64,000 bases of DNA from Candidatus Methylophosphatis haderslevensis (GTDB taxonomy: Bacteria > Pseudomonadota > Gammaproteobacteria > Burkholderiales > Rhodocyclaceae), in the NCBI GenBank assembly GCA_016711925.1, contig JADJSA010000016.1, positions 1 through 64,000 on the forward strand, in the 5' to 3' direction. Below are positions 35,816 to 44,763 of this stretch, piece by piece. The first letter of the stretch is position 1. Each line of letters opens with the position of its first letter. The notes below the pieces were generated by a model. It saw nothing but the letters and a program-made list of their open reading frames with translations, was not told the origin of the DNA and made no database searches. The translations under genes and the position numbers were made by a program.

Positions 35816-37906
35816 ATGACTGGAAGATCCTTGCGTTTTGGCACGCAGTTGCTCTTGTTGGCGGGAATTGCGCTGGCCGGCGTAGTCGGCATAGCGGTGC
35901 TGTCACTGCTTGCACTGCGCAGCACAATGACGAACGACCGGATGACGGCAGCGCGCCAACATGTGGAGGCGGCAATCTCGACGGTGGCCGCCTTCCAGCT
36001 ACTGGAAAAGGAGGGAAAGCTCACTCGCGAGGTCGCAGAGAAGCAGGCGATGGAGGCGGTGCGCGCCATGCGCTGGGGGCAGAACGGCTACCTGTGGATC
36101 AACGACATGAGCCCGCGCATGGTGATGCATCCGACCAAGCCGGAACTCGACGGCAAGGATCTGTCGACCTATGCCGACCCGGCGGGCCGCAAGGTGTTCG
36201 TGCTGTTCGTCGAGGCGGTGCGCCGCGAGCGGCAAGGCTTCGTCAGCTATTCGTGGCCGGTTCCGAACAGCAAGGAGAGCGTGGACAAGACCTCGTTCGT
36301 GCAGGGTTTCGAGCCGTGGCAATGGGTCATCGGCTCAGGCGTTTACCTGGACGATGTGGGCAGCGCATTTTTGCAACGCGCAAAGTTCAATCTGCTGATG
36401 GCCCTGGCGGTAGTGGTACTGCTCGCCGCGGCCGCCCATTGGATTCGCCGCTGCATGCTGGCCAAGCTGGGCGGCGAGCCGGCCTACGCGGTGGATGTGG
36501 CAAACCGAATCGCCGGCGGGGATCTCACCGGCACCGTGCAGGTGGGCGCCGGCACAGAAGGCAGCATTCTCGCGGCCCTCGCCAATATGCAGAACGAGTT
36601 GCGGGCGATGCTGGGCCACATCATGAGCAGCGCGCGCCAGGTGGCTGGAAGCGTAGACACGCTGTCGGCCGAATCGAACGAAATCTGCCTCGCGGCGCAG
36701 ATGCAGTCGGGAGCAACCGGCCAGACCAAGGATGCGATCGAGGACATTTCGCGCAGCGTGATGCAGGTATCCGCACTGGCGCAGGAAACCCGCGGGCACT
36801 CGCAGGACGTGGCCGAGTTCTCGCTGCAGGGCGAGGCGCTGGCGAAGTCCGCCTCGGCAGAGATGAACAGCATCGCGGGCAGCGTGCAGGGAACCTCGCA
36901 GATCATCCGCCAGCTCGACGCGCGTGCGCAGGAGATTGGCAAGATCGCCAGCGTGATCAAGGAAATCGCGGAACAGACCAACCTGCTGGCGCTCAATGCG
37001 GCCATCGAGGCAGCCCGCGCCGGCGACCAGGGGCGCGGCTTCGCGGTGGTGGCGGACGAGGTGCGCAAGCTGGCCGAACGCACCGCCTCGGCGACGCAGG
37101 AGATATCGCGCACCATCGGTGCGATTCAGGCAGACACTGGAAGCGCGGTCGCGGCAATGGACGCCGCCGGCCCGGTCATCGCCTCCGGCGTAAGCAAGGC
37201 CGGCCAGGCAGCCGATGCCCTGCGCCGCATCAGCCAGGAGTCGCACGAAACGCTGCAGAAGATCAGCAGCCTGGCGCAGGCCGCGCAGGCGCAAACCGAG
37301 CGCACCCAGACCATCGTTGCCAACGCCGGCCAGGCGCTCGACATGTCGGCGCGCACCGAGGTTGTTACAAGCCACAGCATGCAGACCGCAACCGCGCTGG
37401 AACACGCGGCCGACGAACTGTTCCAGGTGGTCAGCCGCTTCCGCGTGCCGGAGGAACAAGCTGCGCATACCGGTCGAGCGGGCGGTTCGCCGGCTGGGCG
37501 CCCGCTGATCGAATGGACGCCGGCGCTCCATCTGGGCATCGCCGACATCGACAGCCAGCACCGGAAACTGGTTGGCATCATCAATGGTCTGAACGATGCC
37601 ATGCGCCAGGGGAACTCCCGCTCGGCAGTTTCGTCGCTGGTTGACGAACTGGTCGACTACACGCGCCATCACTTCGCCTTTGAAGAGAAATTCTTCGATC
37701 AGCACGGCTATGGCGGATCGGCCGGCCACAAGGAAACCCATCGTCGCTTCGTCGCCGAGATCGAAGGGTTTCGCACCCGCATCAACGAGGGTGCGCCCGG
37801 TGTCGGGGTGGCGCTGATGCACTTGCTGCGGGAATGGCTGGTCAAGCACATCCTAAGCGCCGACCGCAAATACGCCGACGAAATCGCCGCCAAACGCCCG
37901 TCCTGA
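35816..37906 (+). CDS. Chemoreceptor with periplasmic Cache and C-terminal hemerythrin domains
   Basis: A 696-aa methyl-accepting protein. An N-terminal membrane helix (LLLLAGIALAGVVGIAVLSL) leads to a periplasmic single-Cache domain (MRWGQNGYLWINDMSPRMVM, WPVPNSKESVDKTSFVQGFE, WQWVIGSGVYLDDV). Then a second helix (LLMALAVVVLLAAAAHWI), a HAMP segment and the signalling hairpin (IKEIAEQTNLLALNAAIEAA) follow. The last about 130 residues form a bacteriohemerythrin domain with a complete diiron ligand set: His in DIDSQHRKL, His-Glu in TRHHFAFEEKFF, two His in AGHKETHRRF, and His and Asp in EWLVKHILSADRKY. Such domains bind O2 or NO, so it probably combines ligand and oxygen or redox sensing. It may be driven by the sigma28-like promoter at 35691. 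Confidence 0.94.
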   Translation: MTGRSLRFGTQLLLLAGIALAGVVGIAVLSLLALRSTMTNDRMTAARQHVEAAISTVAAFQLLEKEGKLTREVAEKQAMEAVRAMRWGQNGYLWINDMSPRMVMHPTKPELDGKDLSTYADPAGRKVFVLFVEAVRRERQGFVSYSWPVPNSKESVDKTSFVQGFEPWQWVIGSGVYLDDVGSAFLQRAKFNLLMALAVVVLLAAAAHWIRRCMLAKLGGEPAYAVDVANRIAGGDLTGTVQVGAGTEGSILAALANMQNELRAMLGHIMSSARQVAGSVDTLSAESNEICLAAQMQSGATGQTKDAIEDISRSVMQVSALAQETRGHSQDVAEFSLQGEALAKSASAEMNSIAGSVQGTSQIIRQLDARAQEIGKIASVIKEIAEQTNLLALNAAIEAARAGDQGRGFAVVADEVRKLAERTASATQEISRTIGAIQADTGSAVAAMDAAGPVIASGVSKAGQAADALRRISQESHETLQKISSLAQAAQAQTERTQTIVANAGQALDMSARTEVVTSHSMQTATALEHAADELFQVVSRFRVPEEQAAHTGRAGGSPAGRPLIEWTPALHLGIADIDSQHRKLVGIINGLNDAMRQGNSRSAVSSLVDELVDYTRHHFAFEEKFFDQHGYGGSAGHKETHRRFVAEIEGFRTRINEGAPGVGVALMHLLREWLVKHILSADRKYADEIAAKRPS

Positions 37907-38241
37907 TCGCACGCCGCCCGCCCGGGCGGTGTGCCCGATGCAAGTCGCCGGTTCCGCAGCCGGCGACGTGCGCCGAAACAATCGAAACAACACGGCGCTT
38001 TCGACGACATCCAACTGACGCATCTGCCCTGCAGACTGCACGGCAGATTCATCGTCGGCGCCCCGCGGTGCCCGCGAGATCGGTGCGGCCGGGGTTCGCG
38101 GTTCGCGCCGCGCCCATGACTCGGCGACCAGGGCGCCAACGATCGATCGATCCGGCAAACGGCACGGGGCATGGGCGCGCGTTCGGCGCCGTTGCCTGCT
38201 GCCGCCCGACCGAGGCAACCCTAGTCAAAGGAGTACACAAC
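37907..38241. other. 335-nt gap between chemoreceptor and methyltransferase
   Basis: Two GC hairpins follow the chemoreceptor: CCGCCC/GGGCGG around 37915-37930, and an 8-bp stem GTCGCCGG/CCGGCGAC at 37944-37951 and 37960-37967 with an 8-nt loop. Neither has a T-tract, but together they may end transcription. The rest is GC-rich without a credible ORF. AAAGGAG at about 38227-38233 is the ribosome-binding site of the next gene. Confidence 0.5.
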
Positions 38242-39105
38242 ATGACCATCCCCGCAGCCACCACACGCTCGATGCCCACGGCATCATCCGCCACGCCACC
38301 GGACTTTGCGGCGATCAAACAACGCCAGCAGGCCACCTGGGCCAGTGGCGACTTCGCGGTCATCGGCGTCACGCTGCAAGGCGTCGGCGAATCGCTGGCC
38401 GAGGCGGTAGACGTGCGGGCCGGCGAACGCGTGCTCGATGTCGCGGCCGGCAATGGCAACGCCACGCTCGCCGCCGCGCGCCGCCATGCCGATGTCACAT
38501 CCACCGACTACGTGCCGGCGCTGCTCGACAAAGGCCGGGCGCGCGCCATGGCCGAGGGGTTGGCGGTGAGCTTCCAGGTTGCCGATGCGGAAGATCTGCC
38601 GTTTGCCGATGGCAGTTACGACGTGGTGCTATCCACGTTCGGCGCGATGTTCACACCCGATCACCGCCGCACCGCGGGCGAAATGTTGCGCGTGCTGCGC
38701 AGCGGCGGGCGGATCGGCCTGGCGAACTGGACGCCGGAAGGTTTCATCGGACAGCTCTTCAAGATCATCGGCGCCTACCTGCCGCCGCCCGCGGGCCTGC
38801 AGTCGCCTGCGATGTGGGGAACCGAATCGCATATCGCCGAGATGTTCGGCGAGCGGTCGTCCGATATTCGCATGGAGCGCAGGGATTTCAAGTTCCGCTA
38901 TCGCTCAGCCGCCCACTGGATACAGGTGTTCCGCGAGTTCTATGGCCCGACGCACAAGGCGTTCGCGGCGCTCGATCCGGCCGCGCAGAACGCACTGGCC
39001 GAAGACATCGCGCAACTGCTGCACCAATCCAACATCGCCGGCGAGGCGTCGCTGGTGGTGCCGGCCGAGTACCTCGAAGTCGTCGTCACCAAGCGAGGCG
39101 ACTGA
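38242..39105 (+). CDS. Class I SAM-dependent methyltransferase
   Basis: A 287-aa protein of the methyltransferase type 11 / UbiE-like group. The SAM-binding motif is RVLDVAAGNGNATLAAARRH, then DVTSTDYVPALLDKGRARAM, the motif-II region AEDLPFADGSYDVVLSTFGA, and LRVLRSGGRIGLANWTPEGF. The start ATG 38242 has AAAGGAG about 9 nt upstream; the longer frame from 37834 lies in non-coding sequence and within the chemoreceptor end. The acceptor is unknown. It has no close operon partner: a hairpin follows and satP has its own promoter. Confidence 0.85.
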   Translation: MTIPAATTRSMPTASSATPPDFAAIKQRQQATWASGDFAVIGVTLQGVGESLAEAVDVRAGERVLDVAAGNGNATLAAARRHADVTSTDYVPALLDKGRARAMAEGLAVSFQVADAEDLPFADGSYDVVLSTFGAMFTPDHRRTAGEMLRVLRSGGRIGLANWTPEGFIGQLFKIIGAYLPPPAGLQSPAMWGTESHIAEMFGERSSDIRMERRDFKFRYRSAAHWIQVFREFYGPTHKAFAALDPAAQNALAEDIAQLLHQSNIAGEASLVVPAEYLEVVVTKRGD

Positions 39106-39133
39106 CCGGAATCCTTGCATCGCCCTCCGTTCC

Positions 39134-39154
39134 CCGCCCGGTGGCACCGGGCGG
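39134..39154 (+). terminator. Hairpin after the methyltransferase gene
   Basis: A 9-bp perfect stem CCGCCCGGT/ACCGGGCGG with a 3-nt loop, 28 nt after the stop. The following sequence (TGGGCG) has no T-run, so termination is only possible, not shown. Confidence 0.5.
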
Positions 39155-39287
39155 TGGGCGCCGTTGAATCGGACGCCGGCGCGGCCGCGCCCGCTCTCTT
39201 TCGGCGCTACCCATAAGTCATTCCCTGCGCCACCATGTTCCGGGCCCGACATGCGCCGGCCCGATTCGAATCGACGCCAGCCAGTTT

Positions 39288-39317
39288 TTGCCGTACTGCG
39301 GGATGCCACGATATAAT
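39288..39317 (+). promoter_or_regulatory. Sigma70-type promoter for satP
   Basis: TTGCCG (39288-39293), an 18-nt spacer, and a perfect TATAAT (39312-39317). The predicted start of transcription near 39324 gives a leader of about 145 nt before satP. This is the clearest housekeeping promoter I saw in the window. Confidence 0.6.
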
Positions 39318-39336
39318 TCGTCACCCGCGTCAGGTA

Positions 39337-39379
39337 CTGCGGGCCACAGCTTCCCGCAGGGTCCTGCTAGATCAGGACC
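39337..39379 (+). promoter_or_regulatory. Paired hairpins in the satP leader
   Basis: Two adjacent stems: CTGCGGG/CCCGCAG at 39337-39343 and 39353-39359, and GGTCCTG/CAGGACC at 39360-39366 and 39373-39379 with the 6-nt loop CTAGAT. They lie between the predicted promoter and satP, about 90 nt before its start. They may be a regulatory leader or a stabilising structure; I match them to no known riboswitch. Confidence 0.4.
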
Positions 39380-39468
39380 ATAGATCCCAGCTTGTCGGCG
39401 TTGTTGCGACGGGCGCACCAGCAAAACCGGCGGGAATCAGGTGTTCAAGTCTTTGGGAGGAATCACAA

Positions 39469-40080
39469 ATGGCAGAGCAGAAGCTCGGCAATCCGGCGGT
39501 GGTCGGATTGGCAGGGTTCGGTTTGACTACGATGGTCTTGCAGTTCCACAACGTCGGCTGGATGGGCCTCGGCCCGGTGGTCTGGCTCGGGCTGATTTTC
39601 GGCGGCCTGGCGCAGATGATCGCCGGCCTGCAGGAGATGAAAACGGGCAACAATTTCGGCTATTGCGCGTTTACCGCCTACGGCTGTTTCTGGATCGCCC
39701 TGGCACTTCTGCTGATCGGCAACCATTATGATCTTTACGTGTCCAGCAAGACCGACATCGGCTGGTTTCTGGTGGCATGGACAGCGTTTACGGCCATCCT
39801 GTGGATCGGCGCGCTGCGCATCAACGGCGCCCTCGGCCTGACATTCACGCTGCTGCTGATCGGCTTCATACTTCTCGATCTGGCGCATTTCGGCTGGCCG
39901 CAGCTGACCGTCGTCGCCGGCTACGAACTTATGGCGACTGCCGCCATGGCGTGGTACATCATGGCGCACCTGATTTTCGCCGACGTATACGGCCGCGATG
40001 TGCTGCCCGTGGGCAAGCCCTTCATCGGCGGTTCGAGCGCACCGGCGCAGGCAGCGACAACGCTGTCCGGCGCTCACTGA
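39469..40080 (+). CDS. satP: Acetate/succinate uptake transporter (GPR1/FUN34/YaaH family)
   Basis: A 203-aa polytopic inner-membrane protein of the AceTr family, proton-coupled acetate and succinate transporters. The family signature near the N-terminus is NPAVVGLAGFGLTTMVLQFH. Six hydrophobic stretches follow, including VVWLGLIFGGLAQMIAGLQE, FGYCAFTAYGCFWIALALLL, WFLVAWTAFTAILWIGAL and LTFTLLLIGFILLDLAHF. GGGAGG at 39455-39460 supports the ATG at 39469; the longer upstream frame is unsupported. A secreted Cache protein follows by 75 nt and is probably cotranscribed. Confidence 0.92.
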   Translation: MAEQKLGNPAVVGLAGFGLTTMVLQFHNVGWMGLGPVVWLGLIFGGLAQMIAGLQEMKTGNNFGYCAFTAYGCFWIALALLLIGNHYDLYVSSKTDIGWFLVAWTAFTAILWIGALRINGALGLTFTLLLIGFILLDLAHFGWPQLTVVAGYELMATAAMAWYIMAHLIFADVYGRDVLPVGKPFIGGSSAPAQAATTLSGAH

Positions 40081-40155
40081 ATCGACGAACCGGAACAATC
40101 TGCAGCGCAGCCCGAGCTGGACGGGCTCGCGCGCGAGAAGCGAATGGAGAAGAAC

Positions 40156-40707
40156 ATGAATGGGATGATCAAGACCTTTGCCGCGATCGGCGTCCTGCTT
40201 GGCGCCGGGTTTTTCCATGGCCCTGTCATGGCTGCCGATGCGGCGACAGCGGACGAGGCGGTTGCCAAGGTGCAGGCAGCGGCACGCTATCTGCAAGGCA
40301 AGGGCGCCTCGGGCTACGCCGACTTCAACAACGCCAGCGGCCGATGGGTGTGGAAGGACAGTTACGTATTCGTCTTCGATTGCCGTCAGGATCGGATGGT
40401 CGCCCATCCGATGCGGCCCGATCTGGTCGGACGTCCGATCATGCAGATCACCGACAACGCCGGCAAGTATATTTTCAAGGAGCTTTGCAAGGTCGGCGCC
40501 AGCCCTGGCGGATGGGTCGAGTACGCGTGGCAGAAACCGGGAGCCGGTGCGCTGTCGCGCAAGATTACCTACACGCTGGCTGCCGACGTCTCGTTCGCCA
40601 GCGGCATCCATGTCGGCGCCGGCATCTACGACGACAAGATAACCATGGCCGAGCTGGCCAAGGTGGTCGAGAAGATCACCGACCCGACCAAGTATCCGGC
40701 CCACTAA
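40156..40707 (+). CDS. Periplasmic single-Cache-domain protein
   Basis: 183 aa with a signal peptide (MIKTFAAIGVLLGAGFFHGP, cleavage near VMA-ADA). After it comes one Cache domain: AAARYLQGKGASGYADFNNA, WVWKDSYVFVFDCRQDRMVA then HPMRPDLVGRP, and GGWVEYAWQKPGAGALSRKI. It has no transmembrane or output domain, so it is probably a secreted ligand-binding protein. GGAGAAG just upstream favours ATG 40156; ATG 40144 in the same frame is possible. It follows the acetate transporter satP, which suggests a carboxylate ligand, as known for many Cache domains. That is inference from context. Confidence 0.82.
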   Translation: MNGMIKTFAAIGVLLGAGFFHGPVMAADAATADEAVAKVQAAARYLQGKGASGYADFNNASGRWVWKDSYVFVFDCRQDRMVAHPMRPDLVGRPIMQITDNAGKYIFKELCKVGASPGGWVEYAWQKPGAGALSRKITYTLAADVSFASGIHVGAGIYDDKITMAELAKVVEKITDPTKYPAH

Positions 40708-40731
40708 CTGGGGCGCAAGCCGGCTGGCGGC

Positions 40732-43700
40732 TCAGGGAAACGAGATCGAGTAGTGCAGATCGACCGAGTTGTCGGTGCCGGCGCGGCCGATGACCGACAG
40801 CCTGCGCGACAGGTTGTAGGTGAGCTTGACCACGCTGGCGGCGCCGGCAAGGCTTTGCTCGTAGGACAGGAACGCGTCGGCCGACAGGCGCTTGCCGACG
40901 CTGACGATCTGCGAAGAAAGTCCCGCGTCGCGCGTGCCGGAAGTGGAGCCCGCGACCGTGCTGCCGGAAAGGCGGCTGCCGCCGCCGTCGATGTCGCCGC
41001 TGGTGACCGAGATCTGGTCGAGGCCGAGGCTCTGCGCCAACTGGCGCGATATGCCACCAGCCTTGTCGCCAAGAATCGCGCTGGCGGCCGACAGCAGCAG
41101 TGCCGAGTCGGTGCCGCCGGCCTGCTCCTGGCCGCGGCCGAGCACGATCCACGAAAGTTTCTCGGCGTCGGGCACCGACGGCTCGGACACCAGGCGCACG
41201 CGCGGTGTCAGCATGGTGCCGGTGATTTCGACGCCGGCTTCCACCGGCAGTCCGCTGCGCACTGCGAGCACATTGAGGCCGGCATTTTCGATCGGCCCCT
41301 GGAAGTTGATGATGCCGCGCTCGATGGTCAGGAACTGGCCGTAGGCGTCGTAGGTGCCCCCGCGGGTGCGGATCGAGCCGGTCGCACGCAGCGGGCCGCG
41401 ACCGTCGGCGCGCAGCCGCGCCTCACCGGCGAGGCGCGCGTCCAGCCCGCGCCCCTTGAAATAAAGGCTGCGGCCGAGGTCGACCTCGAGATCCATGTCG
41501 AGCCGGAACGTGCGAGCCGCCTTTTGCCCGCGGCCGAGCACCACAACGTCATCGCCCAGCGCCGGCGGTGGCGCGGCGGCGAATTCGATGTAGCCGGCAT
41601 CGGCGCGCAGCTTGCCCGCCAGCGCCAGTGCATCCCAGGCGGTGGTGAGGCGCGCCTCGCCGGACATCATGAGCCAGCGATCCGCCCGCTGCAGCACGGC
41701 GAGGCGGTCGGCGGTGAGCACGATGCTGCCCTTGCCGCCGGCCAGTTCGATCTCGCCGCTGCCGGTCAAGCGGCCCGGCGTGCCGGCCAGTTCGGCATAG
41801 CCGACCCGCACATCGCGCGGCTTGACGCGCGGATCGGCGCGGAAGTCGAAGCGCGCAAGCTTTGCACGTTCGTGCGTGAGATCGACGTCGATCTCGCCGT
41901 CGCTCAAGCGCAATCCATGTTCCACGAGCGCGAGATGGACGCCGGCAGCGCGCACCGAGCCGCGCGCATCGGGACGGGCGAGCGAGCCGCCGAGAGTGAA
42001 ATTTCCGCCGAGGGCGCCGCCAATCTGCACGTTGGGGCCGATCAGCGGGCCGATCCAGGCAAGCGACGGCATGGCGAAACGCGCATCGCCTTCGAGCGGC
42101 GCAGCCCGCGCGACTTTCCAGAGATGGCCGTCGCGCTCCAGCGCCAGCGCGGCACGCGCATTGAGCTGACCGAGTTGTTCGCCGGTCGCGTCGAGCGTGG
42201 CGTTGACGCGGTCCTGCTGCGCCACGAGCTTGAGCTGCAACTCGCGCAGGCCGAGCGACACCGGCGTGTCGCCGCCAAGGCTGAGGTCGCCTGCCTCGCG
42301 GAACAGGGTTAGCGTGCCATCCAGATGCGCCGCGGCGCGCAGATCCCAGTTGCCGCCGAGGGTCAGCGTGCGCCCTTTGGTGTTGGCCTGTTGCTGCGCA
42401 TCGAGCGCGATGCCGACCTGCAGGCCGTCAAGTTCGCCGCGGCTCGACCAACCATCCGGCGACCAGCGCGCTTCGCCGAGCCGCAGGCGACCGGTGGTGG
42501 TGCGCAGTTCGGCCGGACCGAATGCCGCCTGGGTCGCCGCCAGCATGAGCGGTGCCGGGGCAGACAGTGCAAGCCGGTGCCCCGACCGCTCAAGCGCTAG
42601 GCGCTCGACGGTGCCCTTCCACGCCAGCCCGTCGAGTAGGCCCCCGCTGGCGGCGAAATCCAGCGCATCCTCGCCGCCCAAACGCGCGCTGCCCTGCAGC
42701 TTGTGGTTGCCGCGCGTGCCGCTGATGTCGAGCGCAACGCGTTCGGCCAGCGCTGGCTGAGCGGCGGCCTTGCGCAGGCCGCTGGCGGTGAGCGCCGCTT
42801 CGAAACGGCCGCCCGGCCCGTCGCGCAATTGCGCTATGAGCGTCGCCGCATCGACCAGCAGCAGGTCGGGCAGGCGCAATGCGGCGGCGCTGGCCCTCAC
42901 CTCGCCACTGGGCTGGGACAAGGTGCCGCCGATCTGCCCCGCTGCCTCGAGACGGCCGCTGACGCCCATGCCGAGCGCATCGAGCTTCTGCGCGTCGACC
43001 ACGAACTTGAGCAGATCGCCGGTGCGGCCGAATGCGCCGTTGGCAGTCAGCCTGTTGCCGGCGAGGTCGAGCGCCACATCGGCATTGACGAGCCGCCCGG
43101 GCTCGATCTGCAATTCGCCCTTGCCGACGAGCGCGCGCATGCCCTCGCGCGTGGCGAGCTGGCTGTCGTGCATGTCGAAGCGCAGAGCGGCGCCAAGCTG
43201 CGGCTTGAGCACGCCATGCGCGGACAGATCGGCGGTCAAACGCGCGTGCGGCACCTCGGCGTAGAGGCCGGGATCGAAGCGCGCGAGTTTGCCACTTATG
43301 TCGAACGACTGGTTGCCGCCGAGCTGCAGCTTGCCGGCGGCATCGAGCAGCGCATCGCCGGCGGCAAGCTGCAGGCGGGAGAAGTCGAGCACGCCATCCT
43401 TGTGTCGCAATGCAAGATCGGCCTGCCAGGGCGGGCCGGCGCGCACGATGCTGCGGGCGCCCGTTTCGCGCAGCCGCGCCTGCAGCGTTTGCTCGGCGAT
43501 GCTGGCCACGGCGGAAATCTCGCCGCCGAGGCGAGCCGGCTTGAGCGACGAGACCCATTCGCGCGGATCGAGCGCGCTCACCGCAAACTGCAGGCGTACC
43601 GTCGGATCGCTGCCGGTGTCGAGCGATGCCGTGCCGGTCAGGCGGCCGGGCTCGCGGCCGGACGAGACGAGCACCACGTCGTCGAGCGCCAGCCTGCCCT

Positions 43701-44760
43701 GCCGCCATAGTGCATTGGCATTGAGCCGCGCAAACGGCAGTGCGCCGCGGTCGAACGGCCCCGGCTCGCGATTGAAGACTTCGATCGGGCCAGCCAGCAC
43801 CCATGCGTCGAGCGGACCGGCGCCCGGCTTTGCCGTGCCGGGCTCGACGATGCGGGGCGTCAGATCGGCCACGATCTGCAGTGCGGCGCGCGGCGCACCG
43901 GGCGAAAAGGCCGCCGGATCGATCTCTCCGACGCGAACCCTGGCCCGGTGCAGCGGTACCGCGGAGAACGGTGTGACGGCGAGATCGGCTTCGCCGGCGA
44001 GGTTCCATCCGCTGGCCCTGGCGTTCACAGCCAGCGCATCGAGCGGGCCGTGCGCCGTGGCATCCATGACGTAGTGCTTGGCCTCGCGTTCGCCTTCGGC
44101 GCGCAGCGTGGCTTCGAGCGTGAAGGGCTTGGTGCCGTCGAGGGTCGCCTTGCCGTTGAGGCTGCCGAACGGCGTGCTCAGGCGCAACTCGGTAAGCTGG
44201 TGATGGCGGCCGTCGCTTTGCAGGCGCGCTGCGATATTGTCGATCTCGATAAGACTGGGCGCGGGGGCGGCCGATTGCGCCAGCCAGCCCTGCAGACGCA
44301 GCCGGTCGATCTGCAGCCGGTCGATCTGCAGCGCCAGCGGCAGTGCGAGATCGGCAGGCAATGCCGGCGGGGTATCGCTCGGGCGGAGCGACAGGTCGAG
44401 CGCGCCAATCCCGATCTGCGGAAGAATCAAGCGGCGCTCGGGCGAAATCCCGAATCGCCAATCGAGCGCGATGTCGCGTGCCCGGATGCGCGTGTCGGCA
44501 CCGTCGAAGCGCACTTCGGCAAAGCGCAGCGGTCCGAGCAGGCGGCCCTGCGCGCCGTCGATGACCAATGCATTGCCCGACAGACGCCCGGCCAGCGTGG
44601 CGAGCGCGCCCAGGCCGGCTTCGCTGGCGAGCAGCCACAACATCCCCAGCAACAAAGTCGCCGGCAGCACGATTGCCGCCAGCAGGGCAAGGCGGGGCGA
44701 ACGCCTGGGCTGCGGCGGCGCAGCGGGTTTGTTCTCCGGCGGGGTGGCGGGGTCTGGCAT
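40732..44760 (-). CDS. tamB: Translocation and assembly module subunit TamB
   Basis: A giant inner-membrane-anchored, periplasm-spanning beta-helical protein that partners TamA in outer-membrane assembly and lipid movement. 1342 aa, close to the family norm. An N-terminal membrane anchor (RLALLAAIVLPATLLLGMLW) is followed by long repetitive beta structure (for example LGGNFTLGGSLARPDARGSV, TGSIRTRGGTYDAYGQFLTI). The C-terminal DUF490 region has GVEITGTMLTPRVRLVSEPS, DAEKLSWIVLGRGQEQAGG and a final beta signal ending VDLHYSISFP. ATG 44760 lies 3 nt after the tamA stop. Confidence 0.93.
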   Translation of the reverse strand: MPDPATPPENKPAAPPQPRRSPRLALLAAIVLPATLLLGMLWLLASEAGLGALATLAGRLSGNALVIDGAQGRLLGPLRFAEVRFDGADTRIRARDIALDWRFGISPERRLILPQIGIGALDLSLRPSDTPPALPADLALPLALQIDRLQIDRLRLQGWLAQSAAPAPSLIEIDNIAARLQSDGRHHQLTELRLSTPFGSLNGKATLDGTKPFTLEATLRAEGEREAKHYVMDATAHGPLDALAVNARASGWNLAGEADLAVTPFSAVPLHRARVRVGEIDPAAFSPGAPRAALQIVADLTPRIVEPGTAKPGAGPLDAWVLAGPIEVFNREPGPFDRGALPFARLNANALWRQGRLALDDVVLVSSGREPGRLTGTASLDTGSDPTVRLQFAVSALDPREWVSSLKPARLGGEISAVASIAEQTLQARLRETGARSIVRAGPPWQADLALRHKDGVLDFSRLQLAAGDALLDAAGKLQLGGNQSFDISGKLARFDPGLYAEVPHARLTADLSAHGVLKPQLGAALRFDMHDSQLATREGMRALVGKGELQIEPGRLVNADVALDLAGNRLTANGAFGRTGDLLKFVVDAQKLDALGMGVSGRLEAAGQIGGTLSQPSGEVRASAAALRLPDLLLVDAATLIAQLRDGPGGRFEAALTASGLRKAAAQPALAERVALDISGTRGNHKLQGSARLGGEDALDFAASGGLLDGLAWKGTVERLALERSGHRLALSAPAPLMLAATQAAFGPAELRTTTGRLRLGEARWSPDGWSSRGELDGLQVGIALDAQQQANTKGRTLTLGGNWDLRAAAHLDGTLTLFREAGDLSLGGDTPVSLGLRELQLKLVAQQDRVNATLDATGEQLGQLNARAALALERDGHLWKVARAAPLEGDARFAMPSLAWIGPLIGPNVQIGGALGGNFTLGGSLARPDARGSVRAAGVHLALVEHGLRLSDGEIDVDLTHERAKLARFDFRADPRVKPRDVRVGYAELAGTPGRLTGSGEIELAGGKGSIVLTADRLAVLQRADRWLMMSGEARLTTAWDALALAGKLRADAGYIEFAAAPPPALGDDVVVLGRGQKAARTFRLDMDLEVDLGRSLYFKGRGLDARLAGEARLRADGRGPLRATGSIRTRGGTYDAYGQFLTIERGIINFQGPIENAGLNVLAVRSGLPVEAGVEITGTMLTPRVRLVSEPSVPDAEKLSWIVLGRGQEQAGGTDSALLLSAASAILGDKAGGISRQLAQSLGLDQISVTSGDIDGGGSRLSGSTVAGSTSGTRDAGLSSQIVSVGKRLSADAFLSYEQSLAGAASVVKLTYNLSRRLSVIGRAGTDNSVDLHYSISFP

Positions 44761-44763
44761 GGC

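Noticed and set aside
39235..39300. tRNA-like sequence upstream of satP (contains GATTCGAATC)
   Set aside because: The palindrome mimics a T-loop, but no acceptor stem, anticodon arm or CCA can be formed around it.
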